64,000 bases of DNA from Pycnococcus provasolii (GCA_049487715.1 CP150546.1:186001-250000), one strand, 5' to 3'; shown: positions 27,305 to 36,810, numbered from the stretch's first letter. Numbers and translations: made by a program. Notes: generated by a model from the sequence alone, not told the origin.

Positions 27305-30300
27305 ATGGCGGCAAACGCGGCGGGAGGTGGCGGTGACGCCTCCACCGCCGCGAGCCAGAGAGTCGCGGTAGGTGTGCGGCTGCGGCCGATGGCCGAGGCG
27401 GAAGTCAAGTCCGACGTCAAGCAGTGCCTGACGATTGCGGAACGCGGAAAGGGAGATGGCCTCATTGCCGTCACGGCTGTGCACCCAGAAACCGAGGCGA
27501 AGCTCGAGTTTGACTTCGACGTCGGTTTCGACGAAAACGCAACGCAGGCGGAAGTATTCGACACCGTCGGCGACGAACTCATCGACGCTACGTGGGACGG
27601 GTACAACGCCACGCTCTTCGCATACGGCCAGACGGGATCGGGAAAGAGCCACCTCATGGTTGGCAACGCAAACGACCATCGCGAGAAGGGCATCATCCCG
27701 CGCGCCGCCAGCAGGCTCTTTGACCGCGTGAAAGCTGCGGCGGGAACGACGTGTCGGGTGGAGGTGAGTATGTTCGAAATCTACAACGAACGGTGCCGAG
27801 ACCTCTTCGCGGTGCACCAGGCTGCCGACAGCAATGCCAGTGACGGCGCGACGTCAACGCCAAAGAAAAATTGGCACAAGGCGGCGAGCGCGACGCTCGC
27901 GCCCACAGGGCTAAAGGTTCGTGAACACCCCAAGACAGGGCCTTACCTCGAGGGGCTCAGCGCGCGTGCCGTCGCATCCGCCGACGAGGCGCTTAGCCTG
28001 CTTGACGTCGGTCTCAGCGTGCGCACTGTCGCGTCGACGAACATGAATCGCCAGTCCAGCCGAGCGCATACCGTATTCCAGCTCACACTCGCCGTGCGTG
28101 AGGAGTCGTCGAAGAAGGCGAGGCGCGCGACGCTCAGCCTGGTTGACCTCGCAGGTTCGGAGCGGGCGGCACGCACCGGCGCGATGGGCGACCGACTTCG
28201 AGAGGGAAGCCACATCAATCGAAGTCTCGGCGCACTTGGCAAGTGCATCAACGCGCTCGTCGCCGCTGCGAGAGACGGACGCGACAAGCCACACATCCCG
28301 TACCGCGACTCCGTGATGACGCACCTTCTGCGCGAGAGCCTGGGAGGAAATGCACGCACAAGCCTGATCGCTACGCTCAGCCCGAGCGAACGCGACTACC
28401 ATGAAACGCTCTCGACTCTGCAGTACGCGTCGCGAGCGCGCGAGGTGCGGACGCGCGCACGAGTCAACGCCGAGCGCCTCGACGCGGCGGCTGCCGCAGT
28501 CGTGGCGCAGGAGGCGGTGGTCGCCGATGCGAAGCGCGCGCAGGAGCTTAGCTCGGAGGTGGTGCGCCTCAGGCAGGACCTTGCCGATCGCGACGCGGCT
28601 CTGCGCGCATCCGAGGAATCGTCAACAGTTTTGAGTGGGAAGCTTGAGGGCCAGCTTGCGGCTGCATACGACGAACTCGCGAAGGTTCAGGCTAGCACGG
28701 GCGACTGGGAAAGTCGGCTCGAGCAAAGCCGTGCGCTCGCGCGGAGGCAAAAGGATACGCTGCGCGCCTGCGGCATGAACACATCCGCCGAGACACCGCA
28801 TCTCGTCAATCTGCACGAAGATCCGTCGCTTTCGGGAACTCTGCGATACCGCCTCGTCGTAAATGGTCGCACGGTAATTGGCGCACGCATGCCAGATGGC
28901 CCGGGAGGGGGTGAAGAGGGTGGTGGTGGCGTCCCCGCACGAGTCGTGCTTGGCGGTGCGGGGGTTTTTGGCGATCACTGCGAGATCACCGTCGTGCGAG
29001 CCCTTCCCGGCGCCTACGACGCGGCGGATGGGACTGGCGGCGTGACGGCAACGATTGTGGCAATTGGCGAAGCACCCTGCTACGTGAATGGCCGCCGCGT
29101 TCTACCCGGTGCAGGCGGAGCGGCGGCACCGATGCTGCTGCATCCCGGTGATCGCGTCATGCTCGGAAATTACCACGCTCTTTGCTACCAAGACGGACGA
29201 TCTGGATCTCGGTACTCCCTGCCTTCCTGGGAGGATGCACGCCGCGAGCTTGTCGAGGTGAGCGGCGAACTCGACGCGCTTCTCGGCGGCGCATCTGCTT
29301 CTCTGCCACCGTCAGCAGCCGCGTCGCCCGAAAAATCGTCGACTGTTTCCGCCAGCACTACCACTCCCATCAGGTCAACGGCTGACACTGCAACGGACGC
29401 CGTTTTCTCGCCGCCTTCTGAGGACAAGGCGACGTACACCTCGGAGGCGAGGGAGAGCGAAGAGGAGATGGAGCGCTCGAGATTGAAGGCTGAAATGGAG
29501 GCTTCCGAGCGAGCGGAGGAGCTCAAGGCGGCTGCGGAGGCGCATGCATCTATCGAGCAAGAGCTCGAGGATGTGCGGCAGGAGCGCGCTGAGGTACAAA
29601 CCGAGCTCGAAGCTGTACGTGCTCGTGCGGCGGACTTCGAGGCGCGTTCCGCATCGGCAGCGGCTGTGGCTGCGAATGCTGCGGCGGGCGCGAGCCGGGA
29701 AGCACTGGAGATGGCGCAGAGTGCCTTCGAAATGCAGCTGGTGGATTTTCAGCAAAAGGAGACGGAGCTTGAGGGTGCCCTCGAGGAGCAGGTGCTAGCG
29801 ATCCGCGCAATGCAGGCTTCGCGACGCACTGCGGACGACATGGCGCGAGCAAAGGAGCGCGCGTCTCAGGTGTCCACCGTGGCGAAGCGCCGGCTCGAGT
29901 CGGATGTGCTTCGGGCGCTCCCGATGGTGGAGGAGGCGAATGCGCTCGCGAAGCGACTGAAGCGCCGCAGGCGATTCCAACTAAAGCTTGTGCGGCGCCC
30001 AGCTCGCGGTGCCGCGGGTCACGACGACGCCGACAGCAGCTCGAAATTGTTGGGTGGCGCTTGCGTGGAGGTGGCTACCTCGAATGTTGCAGTCGCCTCC
30101 GGGTCGGCGGCGCGTCCCGCAAGCCTCTGGCCTCTCGATGTCTTTGAGGACAGACTCGAGGGCATGCGCGAGATGCAGGCGTGTGCGGCGGCTCGTGACT
30201 GGGCAGAGGAGCAGGCTGTGCACGCGCACTATGCGGGTGACCCATTCAATGATCCGGCTGGATTTCTGTACGAGCTTGGTCGGTGCACGCTATACCTCGC

Positions 30301-31525
30301 ACCGCTCGAGCACGGCCTATCAACCTCCGCGGCAACTGGTAAGGGTGCTCTGCTGCCAGCATTTGCGCCGCTCGGCGGAACTGGTGCGTCTGTTGCAGTC
30401 GAGGCACACATGGTGGACGAGGCGGTTGAGGTAGGCGTCACGCGCGTCGAGGGTGTGCCTCGTGAGGATGGGTGGGGTGTTGTGCTGGAGGCGCACTGCG
30501 ACATTCCCAACTCCTACGCAACGCAGGAGGAAGGCGTGCTATCCCTCGACGAATCGTTTCCCGCTTACAACGGTTCTGCATCAATGAATTGGACAACTCG
30601 TTTTCTTCTGTCTGCTCATGCTAGCCTTGGCGGCGCGCTGGCGGACGGTACCGTGACCATCGACGTCTTCGCCACGCCGCCGCCGCAGCCGAACGAAGGG
30701 ATGGCGATGATCGTGGCGCCACAACAGCAGCACCATGATGCTGAGGAGGAATCGCGTGAAGCCGCCGCGCGGCTCGAGCAGCAGCGCGCTTCTGCTCTCG
30801 AGGAGCTCGAGCGCGAGCAAGCTCGCATCGAGCAGGCTGCGCAGGAGGAGGCACACAAGGCTGCCGCAGATGTTCGTGCTGCCGCCGCGCGGCTCGAGCA
30901 GCAGCGCGCTTCCGCTCTCGAGGAGCTCGATCGCGAGCAAGCTCGCATCGAGCAGGCTGCGCAGGAGGAGGCGCACAAGGCTGCCGCATTGGTTGAGGAG
31001 CGACGCGCGGCTGCCGTGTCCGAGCTCGAGAAAAGGCGAGCACGCATCGAGCAGACGGCGGAGGAGGCGATCGCGGTGATTGATATGCACGTCCAGCGCC
31101 GCGATGAGTGGTTGGCACGCGTGGAGGCTGCCGAGGAGACGGCGCGCGCGGCACTCGAGCAGCTTGCACGCATGGAAGGTGAGATGAAGCGCCTAGAGCG
31201 CCTCGTCTTGGCGAGCAGCACTAATGTCGTGCCGAAGTCTCGCCGCCTCGCGCCGCTCGCGCCTCGTCCGTTGGACGGCGAGCTCGCGCGCGCGTCGTCG
31301 TTGGATTCGGACGCGGATCCGACGCCATTGGCTATGCCTCCTTCTACGTCCACGCAAGGTCGTGCGCGTGGAAAATACCGCATCGCGCCGATGCCTCCGC
31401 CGCCGTCTGAGCACGCGGAGAGCACGGTGGCGTCCGCGCCGAATCCGAACCCTTCTCCCTCTGGCGCTGGCGCTGGCGCTGGCCCTGTCCCGGTCGGCCG
31501 AAAGAGGTTGTGCGTGATCCAGTAA
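27305..31525 (+). CDS. Kinesin-3-like motor with FHA domain
   Basis: The 1406-residue protein is a plus-end microtubule motor. The ATG at 27305 stands in GACCATGG; the frame opens with a TTG at 27281. The N-terminal motor (about residues 15-385) has P-loop GQTGSGKS near 108, switch I NRQSSRAH near 248, switch II SLVDLAGSE near 278, and the HIPYRDSVMTHLLRESLGGN motif. An FHA domain follows at about 500-640 (HLVNLHEDPSLSGTLRYRL, VFGDHCEI, ACYVNG-like CYVNGRRV). That order is characteristic of kinesin-3. Coiled coil spans about 710-900 and 1150-1300; the second contains a duplicated 40-residue unit. No PH domain is seen at the C-terminus, which is Pro/Ala-rich. Cargo is unknown. Confidence 0.94.
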   Translation: MAANAAGGGGDASTAASQRVAVGVRLRPMAEAEVKSDVKQCLTIAERGKGDGLIAVTAVHPETEAKLEFDFDVGFDENATQAEVFDTVGDELIDATWDGYNATLFAYGQTGSGKSHLMVGNANDHREKGIIPRAASRLFDRVKAAAGTTCRVEVSMFEIYNERCRDLFAVHQAADSNASDGATSTPKKNWHKAASATLAPTGLKVREHPKTGPYLEGLSARAVASADEALSLLDVGLSVRTVASTNMNRQSSRAHTVFQLTLAVREESSKKARRATLSLVDLAGSERAARTGAMGDRLREGSHINRSLGALGKCINALVAAARDGRDKPHIPYRDSVMTHLLRESLGGNARTSLIATLSPSERDYHETLSTLQYASRAREVRTRARVNAERLDAAAAAVVAQEAVVADAKRAQELSSEVVRLRQDLADRDAALRASEESSTVLSGKLEGQLAAAYDELAKVQASTGDWESRLEQSRALARRQKDTLRACGMNTSAETPHLVNLHEDPSLSGTLRYRLVVNGRTVIGARMPDGPGGGEEGGGGVPARVVLGGAGVFGDHCEITVVRALPGAYDAADGTGGVTATIVAIGEAPCYVNGRRVLPGAGGAAAPMLLHPGDRVMLGNYHALCYQDGRSGSRYSLPSWEDARRELVEVSGELDALLGGASASLPPSAAASPEKSSTVSASTTTPIRSTADTATDAVFSPPSEDKATYTSEARESEEEMERSRLKAEMEASERAEELKAAAEAHASIEQELEDVRQERAEVQTELEAVRARAADFEARSASAAAVAANAAAGASREALEMAQSAFEMQLVDFQQKETELEGALEEQVLAIRAMQASRRTADDMARAKERASQVSTVAKRRLESDVLRALPMVEEANALAKRLKRRRRFQLKLVRRPARGAAGHDDADSSSKLLGGACVEVATSNVAVASGSAARPASLWPLDVFEDRLEGMREMQACAAARDWAEEQAVHAHYAGDPFNDPAGFLYELGRCTLYLAPLEHGLSTSAATGKGALLPAFAPLGGTGASVAVEAHMVDEAVEVGVTRVEGVPREDGWGVVLEAHCDIPNSYATQEEGVLSLDESFPAYNGSASMNWTTRFLLSAHASLGGALADGTVTIDVFATPPPQPNEGMAMIVAPQQQHHDAEEESREAAARLEQQRASALEELEREQARIEQAAQEEAHKAAADVRAAAARLEQQRASALEELDREQARIEQAAQEEAHKAAALVEERRAAAVSELEKRRARIEQTAEEAIAVIDMHVQRRDEWLARVEAAEETARAALEQLARMEGEMKRLERLVLASSTNVVPKSRRLAPLAPRPLDGELARASSLDSDADPTPLAMPPSTSTQGRARGKYRIAPMPPPPSEHAESTVASAPNPNPSPSGAGAGAGPVPVGRKRLCVIQ
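30761..30988 (+). repeat. Coiled-coil tandem duplication, 120-bp period
   Basis: The 108-bp block beginning at 30761 recurs at 30881 with three or so base changes and encodes AAARLEQQRASALEEL then EQARIEQAAQEEAHKAAA twice. A more diverged third unit continues to about 31080. Confidence 0.85.
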
Positions 31526-31529
31526 GGGT

Positions 31530-31616
31530 AGAGATCCCTACCTCATTCAGTAAAAAAGTGTACAGTACTTTACTCTGTCCATCCATCCAGCAGTCGTCCC
31601 TTCACTCACACCATTC
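31530..31616 (-). repeat. Dispersed repeat, copy C
   Basis: Read on the minus strand this segment has GGTGTGAGTGAA, GGACAGAGTAAAG, then TTACTGAATGAGG and GGGATCTC, a diverged version of copies A and B. It lies just after the kinesin stop codon. Confidence 0.5.
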
Positions 31617-31971
31617 CAAAGGATGCACCGGACAGCCTGTGTCCAGCCAGTACTGTCAACTGTAAAGGTACACCGCAAACGTTCCCCAGACAATAGTACA
31701 CCTGTGCTCTCTATTCTACTAAACCAATCAGGTCCTCTAAGATTAAACAGGTTCTCTAACCCCTACCCGGGTAGTGCTATTTTGGAGAAGTTGTTTCCTC
31801 TTTAAAACCCCGAATTGGAATTGGAATTCCCCTTCCCGATGGATGGTGTTCTTTTTCCGGGTTTCTTTCCCGGAAGAAAGTCCGGATAAGACGTCAGGAC
31901 TGTCCTTCTCAGCCGCCTGAAGTCGTTTTCATCTCATTTCCGAAGAAGAACCCTCTGTGGTGTTGCTCCTA
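31617..31971. promoter_or_regulatory. 5' region of the next gene
   Basis: This 355-bp stretch shows no gene. It has CCCCGAATTGGAATTGGAATTCC-like palindromic sequence near 31807-31830. A similar GAATTGGAATTCC sits at 47645-47657. Confidence 0.4.
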
Positions 31972-33474
31972 ATGGCGGCTTGCCCATGTTGTTACCGTCC
32001 TGGTGGTGCGGCTGCTCGTCCTGCCTCTTCGTCGTCAGGCAGGGTTGGAATGGTGTCGTCGTCTGCCTGTCCTAGGTTTAGGCTTCGTCCTCTTCGTGCG
32101 TCGTCAGGCTCGGGGTCAGCGCCTCAGGGAAACAGCTGGGGCACCGGGCGCGGCGGCGAGGATCCCTCGCCGCGCGAAGTGCGTGAGCTAGCGGCGGCCA
32201 TGGTCGACACCGACACGGAAGACCTGCTCGACAGCCTCGGCCCGCCGTCGCGCGTGTACACGCACGTCGACGGTGCGGAGCTGAAGGTGCGCGTGGGCAC
32301 GGGAATGTCCGCGCGCGAAATGCGTGCGGTGGGGCGCGCCAAGCACTGGATGCACCAGGACGCGAGATGGCGCATGAGGTACATCGCCGGGTTTTTTCGA
32401 AGCCACCAGCGCGACAACTTCATCGACCAGAAACTGCAGAAAAAGTCGGGCGAACCCTCGCCATTCTCGTCCCGGCACATCGTTCCTGGACTTGCGCAGT
32501 ACGACTGCCGCGTTGCCGGTCAGAGAAGCCTCTTCCGCGAGAGGTACTTCCTAATGCAGCAGATGGCGGCAATGGGAGAGGAGTACGAGACGAAGGAGAA
32601 CGAGGACGTGCACGACATACCGAACGAGTGCGCGGACCCACGCACGTCGCCCATCATGCGAGCAACCTGGGACGCATTTGCCTTTGCACGCGACGAGAAC
32701 ATCGCGCACCGCATGCGCGCCGAGTACGCGGCGGAGGATGGAGGTGCGATTGTGAGCGAGCTGGACCACGTGACCAACCCTCAGATTCCAATGTCGGGAG
32801 AACGACTCGAGCTGCGCGTTCAGACGGAAAGTGCGGCGGACGATCTGCACTCGCTGCTGCTCGACCCTGACCAGGAAACGGCGCCACGACCTGCACGCTT
32901 CGTCTCGGAGCACATCGATATCGTGCCGTGGGGTGAGGACGGCGCCGACCCTTCGCAGCTGGAGGCTGAGGCTGTCGACGGCATCAGTGAGGTAATCCCG
33001 CGTAGCCTCATGGATTTTACCGCAGCCTCAGACCGCGAAATGCTGGCGACGGGAACTGGCTCGTTGAGCCCGAGCTATGGCTTCAAGAGCCCAGGCAAGG
33101 CGAAGCCAGCAAGCTGCTTTACGCAATACGGACATCGCGTTTACGCCAAAAATGACCTGCCAACCGTTAAGCCGGCAACAGATGAGGACTTCACGGACCG
33201 GTGGAGCGAGTTCTGGCTGCCGTTGATGCTCGAGACGGATGCGGAGGGCATGCGCGAATTCACGCGTCGCGAACGCAAGCCGGTGGAAGGCACGGACGGC
33301 GAGTACGTGTACGGTGACAGCGAAGATGAGTTTGTTTCCCGCATGGGCTACGAGGAGGCCCGCCGCCGCCGTCGTGGACGTCCGGACGCCTGCGAACCTG
33401 GCGAGTTCCGGCAGATCATGCACAACAACGCGCCTCCGGGCAGCTTTCCGGACGGCGTTTCGGATCGTCTGTAA
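31972..33474 (+). CDS. Hypothetical protein with a possible plastid leader
   Basis: The 500-residue product begins MAACPCCYRPGGAAARP. Its first 60 residues are rich in Ser, Arg and Ala and nearly free of acidic residues, which suggests a plastid transit peptide. The mature part is hydrophilic, with conserved-looking blocks such as RAKHWMHQDARWRMRYIAGF, DFTDRWSEFWLPLMLETD and EDEFVSRMGYEEARRRRRGR. I recognise no domain. The frame opens with a GTG at 31957 but the first ATG is 31972. The stop codon overlaps TGTAA. It converges with the U-box gene 80 bp away. Confidence 0.75.
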   Translation: MAACPCCYRPGGAAARPASSSSGRVGMVSSSACPRFRLRPLRASSGSGSAPQGNSWGTGRGGEDPSPREVRELAAAMVDTDTEDLLDSLGPPSRVYTHVDGAELKVRVGTGMSAREMRAVGRAKHWMHQDARWRMRYIAGFFRSHQRDNFIDQKLQKKSGEPSPFSSRHIVPGLAQYDCRVAGQRSLFRERYFLMQQMAAMGEEYETKENEDVHDIPNECADPRTSPIMRATWDAFAFARDENIAHRMRAEYAAEDGGAIVSELDHVTNPQIPMSGERLELRVQTESAADDLHSLLLDPDQETAPRPARFVSEHIDIVPWGEDGADPSQLEAEAVDGISEVIPRSLMDFTAASDREMLATGTGSLSPSYGFKSPGKAKPASCFTQYGHRVYAKNDLPTVKPATDEDFTDRWSEFWLPLMLETDAEGMREFTRRERKPVEGTDGEYVYGDSEDEFVSRMGYEEARRRRRGRPDACEPGEFRQIMHNNAPPGSFPDGVSDRL

Positions 33475-33554
33475 AAACAAAATCAAAATTCCGTTTTCGG
33501 TATTTTACACGATGCAGTACAAACAAAGACGAGTTTTTTTTCTCTCTCTCTCTA

Positions 33555-34430
33555 TCACTTGCTAGAGTAGTCGTCGTCGTCGTCGTCGTCGTTGAGGAAC
33601 GCGTTGAGAAATTCCTCCGCCGCGCGCTCGCGTTCCTCCTTGTTGGCACTTTTCTGCCTGGCGTGTTTTTGCTTGAGAGCTTTCGAGCGCTCGAAGACGT
33701 CGTGGGCCACGTCCGCAAGGCGCTTTGCATGCCAGTTGCGCAGAAGCAAGAGTGGTTTCGGAAGAGGCAGTCCTGTCATCGGTGATGTGGCGTGTCCAGA
33801 CGATAGCCACATTTCAATCGCCTCCCGCTCGTACGTGTGCCCATCTCCCGCGATGACAGGGTCGACGAATTGCACACGCGTGATGGGACAAACCAACGCC
33901 TCTAAGATACGCTGATGCAGGCTTTCAGGTATTGCATCGCCGTCCTCGCCGTCGTCATCGTCGCCGCCGCCGCCGTCGTCTTCTGCCGTTTGCCTACTGA
34001 CGCCGTGTGCTTTTCTCCACGCCTTCCTTGCCGCCCTGAGTGCCTCGGCGGAACGCTTGGCTTCTTTCAACGCACGCGCTTCTCTGACGAGCGGCACGAT
34101 GACGCGAACGGTCACCGCGCTCAAGGCAAGACAGGCGCCTACGGCGGCGCAAACGACCCTGAGGACAAGCATGAACATGCGCTCATCGAACGACGAGAGC
34201 TCTGCGTACGCGGCGTCGTCAAACAGAAGAAAGCTGAAGAGCCAGTCAAAGACCGCCGCGCCGGCGAGCATAACTACCACCAGCTCAAGGCGCGTCCAAG
34301 ACTTTGGAGTGTTGTGAGTAAAGTTGGTCGTAGAGGAAGGTGGTGCGGCGGCCGGAGAAGAGGAAGGAGAAGGTAAGGCCGCCGCCAAGGAGCCATCGCC
34401 ATCGCTCATGTTCGCAAGGCCGATCCGCAT
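33555..34430 (-). CDS. Membrane-anchored U-box E3 ubiquitin ligase
   Basis: U-box proteins recruit E2 enzymes for substrate ubiquitination. The 291-residue protein has two hydrophobic helices near residues 48-70 (LELVVVMLAGAAVFDWLFSF) and 83-115 (MFMLVLRVVCAAVGACLAL), a basic stretch, then an acidic run. A U-box lies at about 168-230: LEALVCPITRVQFVDPVIAG, DGHTYEREAIEMWL and SPMTGLPL. These match the U-box core (CPIT, DPV, GHTYER, WL, SP.T). The tail is coiled and ends in poly-Asp. The helices suggest an organelle or ER membrane with the U-box in the cytosol. The first ATG is 34430; a second at 34409 is equally good. Confidence 0.88.
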   Translation of the reverse strand: MRIGLANMSDGDGSLAAALPSPSSSPAAAPPSSTTNFTHNTPKSWTRLELVVVMLAGAAVFDWLFSFLLFDDAAYAELSSFDERMFMLVLRVVCAAVGACLALSAVTVRVIVPLVREARALKEAKRSAEALRAARKAWRKAHGVSRQTAEDDGGGGDDDDGEDGDAIPESLHQRILEALVCPITRVQFVDPVIAGDGHTYEREAIEMWLSSGHATSPMTGLPLPKPLLLLRNWHAKRLADVAHDVFERSKALKQKHARQKSANKEERERAAEEFLNAFLNDDDDDDDYSSK

Positions 34431-34718
34431 ATGCAAGGTCCGGCAACGGGGCTGAGCTGAGTTGAGTGATTTGATTGACCGGGTGCCGGGGGGGGACTGC
34501 CCGCAAGATGGTTTTACGGGTCACTTTTACCAATGCAAGGGTTGCCCGGGAAAGTTTTATTACCCTTTGGTAGTACATAGTCTAGCAATCCCACTTTGGT
34601 CATCCGTCCCAGAGACTTCCTTAGGGGATATTGGTAGCATCAACAACGTGGGTGGGTTCCGTGACTGTGTGATGTCTAATTGTCAACTGAAAGTGTACAC
34701 GTCATGGTCACATGCGTC

Positions 34719-35999
34719 TCAAATTGTGCCGTGAGGCACGTCGGGGAGCAGCCCGAGCGCGCGCTGCAGCTCCGCCTGCTCCTTGCGCAACTCGCTCAGT
34801 ACGTGCGAGTTGTCTCTCTGCCACTGCCTCAGCCCCTCGCGATCCTTCGCCTGGCTCAGCGCACGGCGCTCGGCGAGGCGCTGCTCAATCGAATCGAGCA
34901 CGGCGAAGAGGCGGCGCTCTGTGGGCGTTCCACCAGACTCGACCACCGCGCGGCGCTCCTCCAGCGCGGCACGACGCTCCTCCTGCTCGCGCCAGATGGT
35001 CTCTTCCAGGCTCCTGTTACTTTGCCGCGCGGCGACATTGAGAGGAACCTCGACAAGCTTACCCGGCGGCAGGTTCGTCGCGCTCAGGCCAGATGCACGC
35101 GCCACGAGCAAGTCACGTGCCGTGGGATGAGGGTTGCGCAGCGGATACCGCGCCGTGGGTACCGCACCCGTGGCGGTGATCGTGGTGAGCGATCTGGCAT
35201 CCTCCGCCACCGTCGCGCCTCGTGTGGCTGCGTGCTTTGCGTGCGCAAGTGCGAGCACGTCGTCGCTCTGCGCCGTGCCGCTGCCGAGAGTGCGCGCGCC
35301 GAGGTGCGTCGACGGGTCCCCGGAGGTGTGCGCGCGGCTGTCAAGCAGCGGCTTTGGGATGTCCGTGATGAAGTCCGTCTTAGCTGAGAAGTCCGTGCTC
35401 ATCGACTGGAATGCGGGGTCAAGCAGCGTATGCGAGAAGAGGCACGTCGCCTCGGCTGGAAGGTACGGTTTTAATTTTTCCACGGCGAACGCCTCGAGGT
35501 TCGTGACGTTCTTGGAGACGGTGTACGCGGCGAGGTCGTTGACGAACGCCTCGGCGTCCGACGCGGTGAGCCTGCGCACGAGTCCAACGACGTGCTTGGA
35601 GAAAGCTCGCCTCACCTCCTGCGGCAGCGTTCCTCCGGCGATGAGCGCCTCGACGGGTCTCTGTATGTAGTCGGGCAGGCTTGCGTACGCGTTCAAGTTT
35701 TGGTTTTGGTTGTCCCCATCCCCGTGCTGAACTTCTGCTGACGTTGTCGACGGCGACGAGGGTTTCTTTCCAGCAGGCGGTGCGAGTTGCTGCGCCGAGA
35801 ACGCCGACCACGCCGCCGCCATGACATCGACGTCCCCGGGAAGAGACTCTTGGTGTGTCGCATACTCAGAAGTTGAGTTCTGCAGGAACGCGCCTGATTG
35901 TTTCTGCACACCTAAGAGCGGCCGCGGGTTTCCAAGGACGTCGTACACGCCCGCACCTTTCTGCGTGGTTTTGTCGCCCGTGAGCGAAGGCGCGGACAT
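34719..35999 (-). CDS. Hypothetical protein with C-terminal coiled coil
   Basis: The 426-residue product starts MSAPSLTGDKTTQKGAGVYD at 35999. The longer frame to 36089 adds a hydrophobic segment read from the telomere-like promoter side and is less likely. Residues 110-210 are mostly helical (DYIQRPVEALIAGGTLPQEV, HVVGLVRRLTASDAEAFV). The last 90 residues form a charged coiled coil (EETIWREQEERRAALEERRA). Regular GNPRPLLGVQ and Pro/Tyr motifs recall microtubule-associated or ciliary proteins, but no family can be named. A telomere-like tract lies about 100-155 bp upstream. Confidence 0.7.
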   Translation of the reverse strand: MSAPSLTGDKTTQKGAGVYDVLGNPRPLLGVQKQSGAFLQNSTSEYATHQESLPGDVDVMAAAWSAFSAQQLAPPAGKKPSSPSTTSAEVQHGDGDNQNQNLNAYASLPDYIQRPVEALIAGGTLPQEVRRAFSKHVVGLVRRLTASDAEAFVNDLAAYTVSKNVTNLEAFAVEKLKPYLPAEATCLFSHTLLDPAFQSMSTDFSAKTDFITDIPKPLLDSRAHTSGDPSTHLGARTLGSGTAQSDDVLALAHAKHAATRGATVAEDARSLTTITATGAVPTARYPLRNPHPTARDLLVARASGLSATNLPPGKLVEVPLNVAARQSNRSLEETIWREQEERRAALEERRAVVESGGTPTERRLFAVLDSIEQRLAERRALSQAKDREGLRQWQRDNSHVLSELRKEQAELQRALGLLPDVPHGTI

Positions 36000-36093
36000 T
36001 ATTATTTTTCGGATGGAACAAGAAATGACGAGCTTCGCGAAGCATCCAAACCCAAACCAAGAAAGGAGAAATCCCAAACAAAAAAACACAGCG

Positions 36094-36154
36094 AACCCGA
36101 ACCCGAAACCCGAAACCCGAAACCCTAAACCCTAACCCTAGCCCTAACCCTAAC
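36094..36154. repeat. CCCGAA/CCCTAA telomere-like tract
   Basis: Four or so CCCGAA units grade into CCCTAAA and CCCTAA units. The tract is just upstream of the minus-strand start at 35999 and 107 bp before the transposon's left target duplication. Confidence 0.8.
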
Positions 36155-36318
36155 CAGATTGGGTGATTCGTGGTGAAAATGAACGACAGGAATTCCCACG
36201 GGCACGGGCTGACGGGACGGAGCCCCCTGACGCCTCACGCCTGACGGAGCAATCAATCTCGAGAAATGGCCAGATTATAGGCCAAAATCGCTGTTTTTGG
36301 CCAGATTATAGGTTTTTC

Positions 36319-36401
36319 CTAACCCTAGACCTAACCCTACACCCTAATCCCTAACCCTACACCCTAACCCTAACCCTAACCCTACACCCTAATCCCTAAA
36401 A
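36319..36401. repeat. Telomere-like CCCTAA tract inside the transposon
   Basis: About twelve units alternate CCCTAA, CCCTACA and CCCTAGA and begin within the last bases of the left inverted repeat. Half of the right arm's inner end also reads TAGGGTTAGG, so the telomere-like motif is part of the terminal repeat itself. Confidence 0.8.
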
Positions 36402-36567
36402 CCTATAACTTCCGCCCTATCCCCGTTGTCAAGGGTTGTCCGCTGGGTTCGGATTTAGTCCGTTAACGCCAAAATCGCAATTTGTGTCACCGATCTTGAA
36501 TGCACATACACGTGGCATGAAAATGAGTCTTTTTTTTGCGTTGCTTGGTGTCTTTTAAGTCCTAGTA

Positions 36568-36687
36568 GTAGTGTAAGGTGTGTAAGGTGTCTGCGGAGGA
36601 GCACGGCACAAGGCGGGAACACCGGGGCGCGCGCCTTGCGCGCCCCGGTATGGAGCCTTACACTACGGAGCAGACACCTTACACTAC
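36568..36687. repeat. Foldback hairpin with GC-rich core
   Basis: Outer arms GTGTAAGGTGTCTGC (36580-36594) and its complement (36670-36684) match 15 of 15. Inside them a 12-bp perfect stem ACCGGGGCGCGC (36621-36632) pairs with 36638-36649 across a five-base loop. Extra GTAGTGTAAGG copies flank both arms. Confidence 0.85.
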
Positions 36688-36810
36688 TTACACTCTGACC
36701 AGTGGTTAAGTATGTGGAACTCTGTTACCCCCCTTTTTTTTTGTTACTTTGCCGTTATCATCCCACCCACAATCCTATACTTCTACGCGTGTTGCTTCCC
36801 CTTGCCCTTC

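Noticed and set aside
36094-36401. A chromosome end (true telomere) at the telomere-like tracts
   Set aside because: Unique genes continue on both sides and the arrays are short and degenerate, so these are internal tracts.
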